The notes beneath the pieces were generated by a model. It worked only from the letters and a program-made list of their open reading frames with translations. It was not told the origin of the DNA and did not search any database. This document shows positions 24,868-35,142 of a DNA stretch of 64,000 bases, one piece after another. The stretch's first letter is position 1. Each line of letters starts with the position of its first letter. The stretch comes from Myroides marinus. Lineage in GTDB: Bacteria > Bacteroidota > Bacteroidia > Flavobacteriales > Flavobacteriaceae. A program made the translations under genes and the position numbers. The stretch is from positions 124,001 through 188,000 of the forward strand of contig NZ_FNYS01000001.1 in assembly GCF_900109075.1 (NCBI RefSeq), read 5' to 3'.

Positions 24868-24890
24868 ATCTCCTAATAATTGATCTCTGA

Positions 24891-24898
24891 CAAAGGTA
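24891..24898 (-). promoter_or_regulatory. Candidate -7 box of the PspC/HhH/acyl-CoA dehydrogenase unit
   Basis: Minus strand TACCTTTG, an exact TAnnTTTG match, 23 nt before the ATG at 24867. Confidence 0.5.
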
Positions 24899-24954
24899 AT
24901 GATTATATCCTCTCACTTATCTTATCACTTTCAAATAATATACTAGCATTGGGG

Positions 24955-26238
24955 TTACTTCTGTTTTAGATACTGTTTCCCTAATTGACATTCTAGACAA
25001 CGTCCCTTATCACAATATTTCTTCTTTAGATGTACTAAGGCTTGGCTGTCCAAGGCAGAGTCCGCTCCAACCTTATATTGTTCAAATAAATTAATAATAC
25101 TATTCTTCTCTGACTTTATCTTCACTGCTAGGTCTATCACATCGCTTACATCATACTCGTCTATAGAGTTACTCTGCTTATAGGCTATCTGCATAGGGAG
25201 TATGACATTAATGATAACTAAGTCTATAAAGTCTCTAGATATACGCTTATTTTGTTTCTTACTCACTTTATTAAATACATAGTGGGTCTGCCAATATTCG
25301 CTTATTTGTACATCAAATAAAGTATAAAAATAGTCGAGATCACTAGTCGTGAGAATTGAGGTAACAGGCATCTGCTGATGATATAACCAACTGCTTAGTT
25401 GAGCTAAGCGGATAGTAGGAAAGTTAGGTGGACGAAGTTGAAAGAATCGCAAAGACGATACGGATTGTTCTTCTATATTATATTTATGTTTTAAGAATAT
25501 CCATTCTCTCTTAAGTTCTTTTACATAGTTATCTTCTATTTCGTCTTCTGTTTCTAATAATCCTGTAACACCAAATAATAAGGCTTCGATCTGTAGTAGA
25601 GAATGCGATTGTTTATAGATTGATAATATAGGGAGATTCTTCACTGCGTCAAAGAATGCTTCGCCATTGGCATTAAGTCCAAAACTCTTAGCTAAAAAGC
25701 AAAAGAACACATGTTCCCAATGGTTATTAGTTATCTTTAGCAAGTCTTGAATTGGTGTAATTTTCTCTTCTAATCGTTCTAAGAATGACTTCTCTTTCCA
25801 ATTTATCCAGATATGAGAGGGTACTGAACTAATGGTGTCTTCACAGTTAAAATGAGGTTTACGCAAGAAAAGTTGATTGCATCTCGATAATACATCTGCA
25901 TCCACATAGTTCTTCATAATAAATACAGTTACTTCTTTGCCATCTGCTCTAAATACAGGAGTATCGTTATCCCATACTACATGTAATATGATACTATCAT
26001 AACGTCTGTCTATCTCATGATGGTGGGCATACCAATCAGAGGCATTGATATGAATCTCTACATTACCAGCCCACTGCTGAGCTCCTATCTGTAAACGTGC
26101 ATTAAAAAAATCTGGCCCGTCTAATCCTGTGAAAGTTCCAGGGGAATGAATAATCAATTCTTCATTAGATGCAGTATATAATTGACTCGAATTAAATAAC
26201 TGATTAGCCCAAACGTAATGCAGGAATGCTTCTTTCAT
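24955..26238 (-). CDS. DUF2851 family protein
   Basis: 427-residue cytoplasmic protein. The N-terminal half has LIIHSPGTFTGLDGPDFFNARLQIGAQQWAGNVEIHINASDWYAHHH...DSIILHVVWDNDTPVF, the hallmark of DUF2851, a nuclease-fold-like family of unknown activity (the G-x-D and E-I-H pattern recalls metal-dependent nucleases, an inference). The C-terminus ends in a cysteine cluster (CDKGRCLECQLG) with three cysteines. It is divergent from the PNGase F-like gene across a 78-nt gap. Confidence 0.85.
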   Translation of the reverse strand: MKEAFLHYVWANQLFNSSQLYTASNEELIIHSPGTFTGLDGPDFFNARLQIGAQQWAGNVEIHINASDWYAHHHEIDRRYDSIILHVVWDNDTPVFRADGKEVTVFIMKNYVDADVLSRCNQLFLRKPHFNCEDTISSVPSHIWINWKEKSFLERLEEKITPIQDLLKITNNHWEHVFFCFLAKSFGLNANGEAFFDAVKNLPILSIYKQSHSLLQIEALLFGVTGLLETEDEIEDNYVKELKREWIFLKHKYNIEEQSVSSLRFFQLRPPNFPTIRLAQLSSWLYHQQMPVTSILTTSDLDYFYTLFDVQISEYWQTHYVFNKVSKKQNKRISRDFIDLVIINVILPMQIAYKQSNSIDEYDVSDVIDLAVKIKSEKNSIINLFEQYKVGADSALDSQALVHLKKKYCDKGRCLECQLGKQYLKQK

Positions 26239-26316
26239 AAAAGTGGTAGTGTGTTGGTTATATTCAAATGGTTTTCTCTATTTTTATAAAAAACTATAAT
26301 CATACCAACCAAAACT

Positions 26317-28002
26317 ATGAGAATACGATTCTACTTGATTTGTATTACTACGACTTTGTTTTCTAGTATTATATATGCACAAAAACCTAACCAAAACACT
26401 GTTATAGAATACATTACTTACTCTAATAATAAAATAGTTAACGCTGATGATCCTATAACACTGATAGCAAATGAAAACAATGCTTTTATAGCAAGGAAAA
26501 AACAATTAGATATAGGGTTAGAGAAGTTCCCTTATGAACAAACATTTATTGACTATAAGAACAAAGAACTATACAGTATAGCTCATCTGACAAAAAAGAA
26601 TAAGATCAGAATGTTGTTACCTGAGTCAAAACAAAACTTTACGCTACACAGTGAAACGAAGAATATACTGGGATACAACTGCAAAAAGGCTACGATATCT
26701 ATTAATTCTAATACCTTAACTCTATGGTATACGAATGAGCTTAAAGCTAAAGGTAGTCCCATGTCATTAGGGGCTAATCTAGGTCTAGTATTAGAAGTAG
26801 ATCGAAATGGTACTTATAAAACTGTAGCGAACAAAATACATAAGGACCTTAAAATAAATTTATATGATTATTTGAAACTAGAGGATAGTAAACTGGTAGA
26901 TACTAAAACATATAAAACTGAATTGTGGAATAGTAGATTCACAACAATCAAACTATTTGAAGAGGACTTAGTAAATTTCTCAGATTCTATTATTGAGAAA
27001 CCTAATTTAATGCGTTTTGCCAAAGGTACTGTGTTAGTAACTAAGGTAAAAATCCCCGCATTGAAGCCGACTGACCAACTATTTATAAACTTGACAGAAC
27101 AATCTAATGGTGATGCTTATGACCGAACAGGTAGTGTGTTCTTAATACCACATTATCACGAGATCTCATTTATGGATGCACTAGAACAAGGAGTTGGTGT
27201 ATTACCAATATATCAAAACCAAGATTCAACAGAGAAGTTTCAAGGTGTTATAGCAACTAATAATTATACTCCGCCTATAGAATTAATGCGTTTCTTTACT
27301 CCTTTTGGTGTAAAAGGGTTTAATCATATAGAAGTACTTGATTATAAATGGCAAGACAAGGCTTATTATAGACAAGAAATTACGGAGTTTCAACCACTAT
27401 TAAGTAATAGTGAGTGGTATGTGGGAGTTTATATTGGGAACTATGATAAAGGAGGGCATAAGATAAGTGCTGATATTACTATACATCCTGGTGGTAATGA
27501 TGTCGCAAGTAAAACGACTATGATGATGCCTCTATTTAATACAACAAACTTAATGGAAATGGCTGGACAGAATTACCCAATTATGTTTGCTTCACCTAAT
27601 GGTCTGAAGATAACTTTTACCACGACTACTGATATTAAAAATGCTAAATTGAGGTATATAACAACTGGTCACGGCGGATGGGAAAACGGTGACGAATTTA
27701 ATCCAAAGATAAATACAATCACATTAGATGATAATAAAGCCTTGGATTACTTCCCTTGGCGACAAGATTGTGGTTCTTATCGAGATTACAATCCAGCATC
27801 TGGAAACTTTGAGACAGGTTTATCTTCATCAGATCTTAGCCGTTCTAATTGGTGTCCAGGAACTGTAACAGCTCCAATATGGATTCCTCTAGGTGATATA
27901 AAAAAAGGTACTCATACTATAGAAGTAAAAATACCTCAAGGCAAGCGAGAAGGTAATAGCTTTAGCTATTGGAATGTGTCTGGTGTGCTATTCGGTGAAT
28001 AA
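26317..28002 (+). CDS. Secreted PNGase F-like peptide:N-glycosidase, two-domain type
   Basis: 561 residues with signal peptide (MRIRFYLICITTTLFSSIIYAQ). The N-terminal part (about 25-170) looks GLPGLI-like (ILGYNCKKATIS...LTLWYTNEL...GANLGLVLEVD). The C-terminal part matches PNGase F, which releases N-glycans from asparagine. D269 in NGDAYDRTGSVFL aligns with catalytic Asp60 of the Elizabethkingia enzyme (CDEWDRYANVYV); E460 in GWENGDEFNP lies where Glu206 is expected; W512-C-P-G is the conserved WCPG motif. Length and the extra N-terminal domain fit the PNGase F-II subtype with its bowl-like domain. Activity is predicted, not shown. It is divergent from DUF2851 and converges on the porin gene. 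Confidence 0.8.
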   Translation: MRIRFYLICITTTLFSSIIYAQKPNQNTVIEYITYSNNKIVNADDPITLIANENNAFIARKKQLDIGLEKFPYEQTFIDYKNKELYSIAHLTKKNKIRMLLPESKQNFTLHSETKNILGYNCKKATISINSNTLTLWYTNELKAKGSPMSLGANLGLVLEVDRNGTYKTVANKIHKDLKINLYDYLKLEDSKLVDTKTYKTELWNSRFTTIKLFEEDLVNFSDSIIEKPNLMRFAKGTVLVTKVKIPALKPTDQLFINLTEQSNGDAYDRTGSVFLIPHYHEISFMDALEQGVGVLPIYQNQDSTEKFQGVIATNNYTPPIELMRFFTPFGVKGFNHIEVLDYKWQDKAYYRQEITEFQPLLSNSEWYVGVYIGNYDKGGHKISADITIHPGGNDVASKTTMMMPLFNTTNLMEMAGQNYPIMFASPNGLKITFTTTTDIKNAKLRYITTGHGGWENGDEFNPKINTITLDDNKALDYFPWRQDCGSYRDYNPASGNFETGLSSSDLSRSNWCPGTVTAPIWIPLGDIKKGTHTIEVKIPQGKREGNSFSYWNVSGVLFGE

Positions 28003-28043
28003 AAAAAGAGCTGATTTAAATAAACTTTAAATCAGCTCTTTTT
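28003..28043. terminator. Bidirectional terminator, PNGase F-like gene and porin gene
   Basis: AAAGAGCTGATTTAAA / TTTAAATCAGCTCTTT with a 5-nt loop and outer A/T runs, immediately after the plus-strand stop and 18 nt past the minus-strand porin stop. Confidence 0.88.
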
Positions 28044-28061
28044 CTATTATCTAAGCTCTTC

Positions 28062-30044
28062 TTAAGAGAAGAAGTTCCAACTTATACCAAATCTAAACGT
28101 AAAGTCTTTATATGGATTATTAGGAGCAGAATAATACTTATATCCTGTCATACTAGAATTAAAATGTTCTAACATTAAATAAATTCTAGCAGTTCTAATC
28201 TTCATGTTAATAAAGAAGTCAAATACTGGGTAGTTACCAATCTTCACTTGGTCTTGAACAAAGAAGTCTCCTATTACTGGATTATAGTCATTACCATAAT
28301 ACTTTGTAAAATAACTAAGTGTTATACCTGTTTGGAACTTTAATGCTTTATCAAAAAATGCATCTGTGAAGTATAATGTATTTCTAGTTACAAACTCTGG
28401 TACATTTAAAATATTATCTTTTTGATCTACCTTTTGATATAAGAATGTATTATCTAAACCAAACTTCCCAAATCTAAAGTCCTTCTCTGCTTGAATAGAC
28501 AAGTAGTTGATTGTTCCTCCATATTGCTTAGGTGTAACTAACACTTGTGTAGGAATACCAAACTTGTCAAACTCTGTAGCATCATTAGAAAAGTACAACT
28601 TATCATCTAATACGGCATATGTTCCAGATAACTTAACCCAAGGAGTTGTAACTGATGCGTCAAACTGATTTACCTTTTCATTCTTAAACTCATTGTACCA
28701 GTTATAGTTCACATAATCACTCTGATATAAATAATAGTTTAGATTCCCCATTCTACTAAGATTTTGGTACCCTAGCTTTAATGCGATATTCTCAGAGTAT
28801 TTATAGTCAAGATTAGCTTCAACATTTCTAGTTTTATCATCTCCAAGAGAGGTACTCATTAATACATTAGCTTTCCAATTCTCCTTATGATAGATATATC
28901 TACCTCCTAGCATCGAAATGTTTTTCTCCATTTTATCTGGTACTAATGTCCCATTAACGTGAGCAATACTCTTATAATAATAACTGTACTTGTAAAAATC
29001 TACAAATCCTTCAAAACGCCCTACGATATCAGACTGATATGCAGCACCTACTCTATTAAAGATATTATAGTAGCGTGTTTTATTGTTTATATTATTTTTA
29101 AAAGCTTCGCCAAAGTGTGCTTTGTCATTATACTGGTTGTTAATGTCTCCTTGCTTATACTCAAAGAATTTATCCTCATAAGTAAACTCATGCGTCAATA
29201 AGATACCATTCTCAAATGAATTATTTAATTGGTATTGATGATTTAAGTATAGTCTCTTTCCTTTCAACATTGTCTCAACATCACGATAATATACATTAAG
29301 ACGTTCCCTCTTATTATAAGGTTTCACACTAGATTCGAATAAATCAAGGTCACGAATTCCTCCATTCTCTTTATTCATTATATCTTGAGCTGTAAAGTGA
29401 GCTCTCATTAAATACTTCTTGTCTTCAGATTGATAACTAGATCCAATTCTAAAATTACCTGTTGAAGACAATTGATTAATATATTTACCTAAAGAACGAA
29501 GTCCCTTATATCCAACAAAGAAATTAAGGTTTTTACTTGTATTTAAAGTGATAAAAGCATCAAGATTCTGTCCCTGTTTCATCACAGATCGATAATATAA
29601 ATCTGTATAAGGAGTAGGTGCAGAGTAATACTTAATATCTTCAACGTTCAAATAAGCAAATTGCTTAGCTTCAAAACCAAACCCTGGTAATACATTATTC
29701 GATTTATAATTATACTTAAGTACATTATAAGTCTGTCCTTCATTAGCAAATTGTAATAAACCAAAAGGATCCTTACGAAGGTAATTAAACTCGTAGTGCT
29801 TCTTTACTGATAAAGCTGTATCTACAGCAATAGTATCATTCTTAATTGATATAATCTTATAATCGATAATAGGTGCTACAGAGTCTTTTTTAGCTTTCTG
29901 TCTAAGACTTCCTATCTCTTTTTTCTCTTTCTTATTTGGATCTCCATCTGGTCGATAACTACTTTGCATATCTACAGTTTGAAACTGAGCTTGAACAGTT
30001 ACAACACAGAAGAATAATAGAAAAACACCTAAGTACTTTCGCAT
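28062..30044 (-). CDS. Putative porin, Porin_10 type outer-membrane protein
   Basis: 660-residue outer-membrane beta-barrel with signal peptide (MRKYLGVFLLFFCVVTVQAQ). The N-terminal segment (YEFNYLRKDPFGLLQFANEGQTYNVLKY) and the continuous alternating aromatic/polar strands ending FRFGISWNFFS are typical of the flavobacterial putative porin family (PF14121). There is no TonB plug domain. Substrate unknown. A TACCTTTG -7 box lies 16 nt ahead of the ATG, and the gene appears to be monocistronic. Confidence 0.82.
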   Translation of the reverse strand: MRKYLGVFLLFFCVVTVQAQFQTVDMQSSYRPDGDPNKKEKKEIGSLRQKAKKDSVAPIIDYKIISIKNDTIAVDTALSVKKHYEFNYLRKDPFGLLQFANEGQTYNVLKYNYKSNNVLPGFGFEAKQFAYLNVEDIKYYSAPTPYTDLYYRSVMKQGQNLDAFITLNTSKNLNFFVGYKGLRSLGKYINQLSSTGNFRIGSSYQSEDKKYLMRAHFTAQDIMNKENGGIRDLDLFESSVKPYNKRERLNVYYRDVETMLKGKRLYLNHQYQLNNSFENGILLTHEFTYEDKFFEYKQGDINNQYNDKAHFGEAFKNNINNKTRYYNIFNRVGAAYQSDIVGRFEGFVDFYKYSYYYKSIAHVNGTLVPDKMEKNISMLGGRYIYHKENWKANVLMSTSLGDDKTRNVEANLDYKYSENIALKLGYQNLSRMGNLNYYLYQSDYVNYNWYNEFKNEKVNQFDASVTTPWVKLSGTYAVLDDKLYFSNDATEFDKFGIPTQVLVTPKQYGGTINYLSIQAEKDFRFGKFGLDNTFLYQKVDQKDNILNVPEFVTRNTLYFTDAFFDKALKFQTGITLSYFTKYYGNDYNPVIGDFFVQDQVKIGNYPVFDFFINMKIRTARIYLMLEHFNSSMTGYKYYSAPNNPYKDFTFRFGISWNFFS

Positions 30045-30060
30045 AAAAATATAATTTGGA

Positions 30061-30068
30061 CAAAGGTA
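30061..30068 (-). promoter_or_regulatory. Candidate -7 box of the porin gene
   Basis: Minus strand TACCTTTG, an exact TAnnTTTG match, 16 nt before the ATG at 30044; no clear -33 element. Confidence 0.45.
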
Positions 30069-30090
30069 AATTTATTTTTGAATTAAATAA

Positions 30091-30114
30091 AAAAAGCCAT
30101 CCGAAGATGGCTTT
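30091..30114 (-). terminator. Terminator of SusCD pair 1
   Basis: AAAGCCATC-CGAA-GATGGCTTT (9 bp, tetraloop), followed on the minus strand by seven T's. It lies 25 nt past the stop of the SusD gene. Confidence 0.85.
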
Positions 30115-30138
30115 CTATTTTAATACTTACTGCACTAA

Positions 30139-31797
30139 TTATTTTTTAGCCCAAATAAGTTTTGTATCCATTTTGTCACCACCCATACGTTGAGCAGCAG
30201 CATCTTTATTTGCCTTATTAACAAGGTCCATATCTGATGGATATGTAATTCTCTCAGGTAAATCTTTTAGATCGACTTTTGGTACAAATGTATACTGTGT
30301 CTCTCCGTTTGGTCCAGGAGCCACTAAATCACGCGTTTCCCCAGGTAACAAGAATGTTTTAGGGAACTTCGTTCTTCTATATTCTGACCATGCCTCATAA
30401 GGTTGCATATATAATGCAATATACTTCTGAGTCATTACATTCTCTTCATTCGCTGAAGGCACCTCTTTTAGATACTCATCAACTTTTGTTTGAGTGATTC
30501 CCCAACTAAGCATAGATGCTTTAATTCCGTTTTTATAATTGGTGTCATTCCATCCATTTACTTCTGATAGAATAAACTCAACTTCGGCATATTCCATTAA
30601 AACTTCAACTTTATCTGCTTTATAAACAGCCGAACCAAATTGAGATACACTTCCAGTTTGAGATCCAGTAAAAGACCCTAAAATACCTATTGGCATTCCT
30701 ACATAAAAATCAGCTGTTCTATCAACATAATTTCCTTGTTCAATACTACCAACAGTTTTACTTGCACGAAAAGAAACCGTCGTTTCGATATCTTTATTAT
30801 TCTCGTCTTTAGTAATATTTGTTTTAGGTGCTACCATTTTAAACAAACGTGGGTCAACTATTCCTTTAAATGGATTCTTTTTACCCACCATCTTTTCTTC
30901 TCCTTTTAACAGCTCTACAAAAGTATTTGTCGGAGCAAAGTCATTACGGTTATCAATAAATGCTGCTCTGTATAATGGCGCTGGGTTTACTTTATCATTT
31001 TGAAACTTAAGTCCAACAGAATCATCATTTGAACTCATTACACCACTTTTTATAGCATCTGCTATATGCTCTTGAGCTTCAGGGATAACACCTTTCACAC
31101 GGTTTGCAATTTTTAATCTTAAAGAGTTTGCAAACTTCTTCATCTTACCTGCATTACCAAATAAAAAATCTCCTTGATTAAAAATACCCGAATCAAGTTC
31201 AATAGACTCAGAAGCTTCTTTTAACTCTTTCAACATATCTTTGAAGATCTTATCTTGTGGAGCAAACTTAGGAGTTCTCTTAGCTTCGGGTGTTCCTATT
31301 GTCATTGCTTCAAAATCTGGATCATCGCTACCATAAGAATAATATGGGATATCCCCATAAACCTCTAAAGCTTGTAATTGACTATATACCAACATAATAC
31401 GAGAAGCTGCTAGCATATTCCCTGGATGTCCATAAGTTTTAACCTTAACTTGATTATTAGGGTTTGTAACGATATCAATAATTTCTTTATACCCTTTTGC
31501 TGCTAAGAAAATATCTGTATATAAACTATTATTTACTCCTGTACGGAATAGATATAAATCTTCGTCAGTGTAATTTCTTTGTGCAGAGTATTGTACCCAT
31601 GGTAATGCCATACGACCAGAAGGGAACCCCCCTCTAGTATTTGTCATTAAATCCTTATTTGATTTATTAAATAAACCTCCTGTAGGAACCTCTAAAGGCT
31701 TATTAGGATTAACGTTAATATCTTCTAAGTCTTTATCACAACTAACTAAAGCCATGAAACACGCTAAAAGAGATATTTTATATATATACTTTTTCAT
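30139..31797 (-). CDS. SusD-like lipoprotein, pair 1 (SusD-like_2 type)
   Basis: 552-residue surface lipoprotein that caps the SusC barrel and captures substrate. The signal peptide ends in LVSC-DKD (Cys22 lipidation), with an acidic K-D patch after the cysteine suggesting export to the cell surface. The all-helical body (GRMALPWVQYSAQRNYTDEDLYLFRTG..., MLAASRIMLVYSQLQALEVYGDIPYY) matches the SusD-like_2 branch, distinct from the other three SusDs here. It starts 8 nt after its SusC partner. Substrate unknown. Confidence 0.9.
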   Translation of the reverse strand: MKKYIYKISLLACFMALVSCDKDLEDINVNPNKPLEVPTGGLFNKSNKDLMTNTRGGFPSGRMALPWVQYSAQRNYTDEDLYLFRTGVNNSLYTDIFLAAKGYKEIIDIVTNPNNQVKVKTYGHPGNMLAASRIMLVYSQLQALEVYGDIPYYSYGSDDPDFEAMTIGTPEAKRTPKFAPQDKIFKDMLKELKEASESIELDSGIFNQGDFLFGNAGKMKKFANSLRLKIANRVKGVIPEAQEHIADAIKSGVMSSNDDSVGLKFQNDKVNPAPLYRAAFIDNRNDFAPTNTFVELLKGEEKMVGKKNPFKGIVDPRLFKMVAPKTNITKDENNKDIETTVSFRASKTVGSIEQGNYVDRTADFYVGMPIGILGSFTGSQTGSVSQFGSAVYKADKVEVLMEYAEVEFILSEVNGWNDTNYKNGIKASMLSWGITQTKVDEYLKEVPSANEENVMTQKYIALYMQPYEAWSEYRRTKFPKTFLLPGETRDLVAPGPNGETQYTFVPKVDLKDLPERITYPSDMDLVNKANKDAAAQRMGGDKMDTKLIWAKK

Positions 31798-31805
31798 TTG
31801 AGTTT

Positions 31806-34800
31806 CTAGAATTTAAATTTAACATTCATACCATAAGTTCTTGTAGAAGGCAAAGATGCTCCTTCAATTGCTTGGATATTTCCACTTCCGTAAGACGCCA
31901 TTTCAGGATCCATACCTTTCCAGTCTAAGTTCCATGTGAACAAGTTTCTTCCGAAAGCAGAGATTGTAATTCCTTTAAATGGTCCGATCCACTTAGATGG
32001 TAAATCATATCCTAAAGAAATCTCACGTAACTTAATATAGTCTGAACTAAATACATTTAATGCATCAACACCACCATAATGTGATTGAGCCCATGCTTGA
32101 CCAGATACGACTTTATCATTCTTAGTCCCATCTTGTTTAACCCCATCTAAAATAATTCCATTTTCACGAATTCCATTTTCAGCTGATTTATCAAGCATAC
32201 CAGTATACATTCCGAACATATGAGAAGTAGAGAAGTAATTTCCTCCTTTTTGCATATCAATTAAAACCCCTAAGCTAAAATTTTTATACTTAAAACTATT
32301 TCTAAGTCCCATATTATAGTCAGGTAAATATGAACCTAAGGCTTGAATTCCTGTATTCAAATAAAGACCATTCTCTCCAACAACTTTATTACCATTATCA
32401 TCATAAACAAAGTCTGTTCCATAGATCTGACCATAAGCTTCTCCTACTTTTCCTTGTAAAGATACCTGGAATGGTGCTCTAGTTATTTCTACTGATTCAA
32501 CGCCATCAGCTAAACGTGTTAACTCATTTTTATTTTTAGAGAAGTTCCAAGTAACATCCCAAGAAAAATCTTTTGTACGAATAGGTGCTAAATTAACTGT
32601 TGCCTCAATACCTTTATTTTTCATATCTCCAGCATTTTGCCACTGATAAGCAAACCCTGTTGAAGCATCATATTGAACACGAGTAATTAAATCTTTTGTA
32701 TCAATCTGATAATAAGAAACTTCAAACCCTATTCTATTATTCAAGAAACCAGCTTCTAAACCAATTTCTTTAGTAGTCATCATCTCAGGTTTTAAATTAG
32801 GGTTATTAGCAGTAGCACTTAGAGAATATGTTGGATCACCATTGAATGGTCCATCTAAGTTATAATAGTCAGCTGTTCTATAAGCTTCTGTATCATTACC
32901 CACTTGAGCCCATCCTAGACGAACTTTACCAAATGATAACCAATCTACTTCAGGCATTAACTGAGAGAAAATGAATGTTCCTGTTACAGATGGATATGTC
33001 ACTGACTTTTTAACAGTCGAAAACCAATCTGTACGTGTTGTTCCTTCTAAGAATAAAAACTCTTTATAGTTCACACTAACAGACCCAAATACACTATTTG
33101 TTCTTGAATGAAATTTCTCATTACTTGCCTTTGGATCTGAAACACTATTACTTAGATTATATAAATTAGCAATATCTAATCCTCCTACTGTAGTTCCATA
33201 TACGTAATCTCTACGTTTTTCACTTCTATTAACTCCAACAAAAGCATTAATACCAAAGTCTCCAAAATGATCATCATAGTGAACACGTCCTTCATAGTTA
33301 TATTCAGAAACGTCACGCTTCATAATACTATACTTAGAAGTAGCTTGTGAACCTTTTGCCACTCTTTCTTCTACAGTAAAACTATAACGATCTCCGTACA
33401 CAGTTCCTACAGCATAGATCTTATCAGTAAAGTTATATGTTAATTTTACATTACCATAAGTTCTATTACGTACATCTTGAGATGTATTTTCATTAATTAC
33501 CCAATATGGGTTATCAGAGTAAGCAGGTGTACCGTCATCCCATGAATTTCTATTCCAAGAGCGCTGATCACCATTTGCTAACTTATAATCTTTTAATTTC
33601 TTAAAATCTACTTGACGCTGTCCCCATTGGAAAAACTTTTGTGCCACAGAGTTATCTCCGTACCCTACTTCAGGACGGTTAAATCCTTTTGTATACACAT
33701 AATTAAAATTAGTCTCAGCTTTTAATTTATCTGTCAATTGAGTAGAAGCACTTACAGCAAAATTATTACGCTGCAACTTAGAATTTGGAACAACCCCTTC
33801 AGTAACATTATTACTAAAAGACATTCTTACATTACTATCTTTATATGACTTTCCAATAGAAACAGATTGATTATGTGTAATTCCTGTGTTAAAGAAAGAT
33901 TTTACATCATTCTTTGATTTTTGCCAAGGCACTTCCTTCATATAATCACCAGCAAATTCAGGATCAAATGCATACCATGGTAAATACATTGTACCATCAA
34001 ACTTTGGTCCCCAACTTTCATCTACTTTATATTCTGCAATATTATAAGTTTTCCCACCTATTACAGCAGTTGGTAATTTACTAGCTGAACCTCCACCATA
34101 TAATGTTTGTAACCCAGGCATAACATTAATACTCTCAAAACTTAATCCAGTATTAACTTCGATATCTGTACGTCCATTTTTAGCAGACTTCGTTGTATAG
34201 ATAATAACTCCATTACCTCCTCTATTCCCATAAAGAGCAGACGCAGGTCCACCTTTTAACACAGTAACAGATTCTATATCATCTGGATTAATATCTGCAG
34301 AAGTATCCCCATAATCACGTCCTCCTGCACCACGTTGCATGTTTGAATCTGAGAAGTTGCTATTGTCTAATGGCACACCATCTACAACGATAAGTGGTTG
34401 GTTATTTCCTGTTACAGATTTAACACCTCGTAATACGATACGAGCAGACCCACCCATTGAAGAAGGAGAAGTAACTTGTAAACCAGCTACATTTCCTGAA
34501 AGAGCATTTACAGCATTTGTTTGACCAGCACCTGATAAATTATCTCCTTTCACTTCTTGTGAAGAGTATCCCAGTTTTTTCTTGTCACGTTTAATACCTA
34601 AAGCAGTAACAACTACTTCTTCAAGCATTTCTTCGTCTCCAGCCATAGTCACATTATAAGTAGCTTCTCCACCTACAGTGTGTCTAACATCTTTCATTCC
34701 AACAAAAGAATAGATGATCACATCTCCTTTTTTCACTTTTAATGTATACTTCCCGTCTAAATCAGTCTGAGTACCTTCTGAGGTACCAGAAATCGTCACG

Positions 34801-34925
34801 GAAACACCTGGAAGAGGAAGACCACCTTCGCTTACCACTCCATTAAAAGTCTTTTCTTGAGCAAAACCTACTTGCACTAAAAAGGCAAGAGACCCTACTA
34901 AGATCCATTTAAACTTTGATTTCAT
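31806..34925 (-). CDS. SusC-like TonB-dependent transporter, pair 1
   Basis: 1039-residue SusC/RagA-type outer-membrane transporter. It has a signal peptide (to VGFAQ), CarboxypepD_reg-like domain (FNGVVSEGGLPLPGVSVTISGTSEGTQTDLDGKYTLKVKKGD), TonB-box region (EEVVVTALGIKRDKKKLGYS), plug (ALSGNVAGLQVTSPSSMGGSARIVLRGVKSVTGNNQPLIVVDGVPLDN...GNRGGNGVIIYTTK) and barrel to the terminal NVKFKF. The TALGIKRDKKxLGYS box and SusD-like_2 partner place it in a different subfamily from pairs 2-4. The promoter box TAGATTTG lies 25 nt ahead of the ATG. Confidence 0.93.
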   Translation of the reverse strand: MKSKFKWILVGSLAFLVQVGFAQEKTFNGVVSEGGLPLPGVSVTISGTSEGTQTDLDGKYTLKVKKGDVIIYSFVGMKDVRHTVGGEATYNVTMAGDEEMLEEVVVTALGIKRDKKKLGYSSQEVKGDNLSGAGQTNAVNALSGNVAGLQVTSPSSMGGSARIVLRGVKSVTGNNQPLIVVDGVPLDNSNFSDSNMQRGAGGRDYGDTSADINPDDIESVTVLKGGPASALYGNRGGNGVIIYTTKSAKNGRTDIEVNTGLSFESINVMPGLQTLYGGGSASKLPTAVIGGKTYNIAEYKVDESWGPKFDGTMYLPWYAFDPEFAGDYMKEVPWQKSKNDVKSFFNTGITHNQSVSIGKSYKDSNVRMSFSNNVTEGVVPNSKLQRNNFAVSASTQLTDKLKAETNFNYVYTKGFNRPEVGYGDNSVAQKFFQWGQRQVDFKKLKDYKLANGDQRSWNRNSWDDGTPAYSDNPYWVINENTSQDVRNRTYGNVKLTYNFTDKIYAVGTVYGDRYSFTVEERVAKGSQATSKYSIMKRDVSEYNYEGRVHYDDHFGDFGINAFVGVNRSEKRRDYVYGTTVGGLDIANLYNLSNSVSDPKASNEKFHSRTNSVFGSVSVNYKEFLFLEGTTRTDWFSTVKKSVTYPSVTGTFIFSQLMPEVDWLSFGKVRLGWAQVGNDTEAYRTADYYNLDGPFNGDPTYSLSATANNPNLKPEMMTTKEIGLEAGFLNNRIGFEVSYYQIDTKDLITRVQYDASTGFAYQWQNAGDMKNKGIEATVNLAPIRTKDFSWDVTWNFSKNKNELTRLADGVESVEITRAPFQVSLQGKVGEAYGQIYGTDFVYDDNGNKVVGENGLYLNTGIQALGSYLPDYNMGLRNSFKYKNFSLGVLIDMQKGGNYFSTSHMFGMYTGMLDKSAENGIRENGIILDGVKQDGTKNDKVVSGQAWAQSHYGGVDALNVFSSDYIKLREISLGYDLPSKWIGPFKGITISAFGRNLFTWNLDWKGMDPEMASYGSGNIQAIEGASLPSTRTYGMNVKFKF

Positions 34926-34936
34926 TTTAATTATTG

Positions 34937-34958
34937 ATTAGTTAGTTTCACAAATCTA
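34937..34958 (-). promoter_or_regulatory. SusC promoter/leader signature, pair 1
   Basis: Minus strand TAGATTTG (34958-34951) followed by ACTAACTAAT (34946-34937); the box ends 25 nt before the ATG. The same two elements recur before all four SusC genes of the cluster. No convincing -33 TTG is present. Confidence 0.6.
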
Positions 34959-35142
34959 ACAAAATATTTTAAACTCATTAAGTTTATTTTAAGTTTTTTA
35001 AAAAACTTAAAATATTAAATTACATCAACAAAAAAACAATAAAACTAAAACAAACACATAAATAAAAGCCAAACAATAATATAAATTCAATTAATAATTA
35101 AAAAAGAGCATACACAACATCACTAATTTAACAATTAAGACA

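Noticed and set aside
26284-26505. 73-codon minus-strand frame at the start of the PNGase F-like gene
   Set aside because: It is antisense to the signal peptide region of a well-supported gene; composition only reflects AT-rich DNA.
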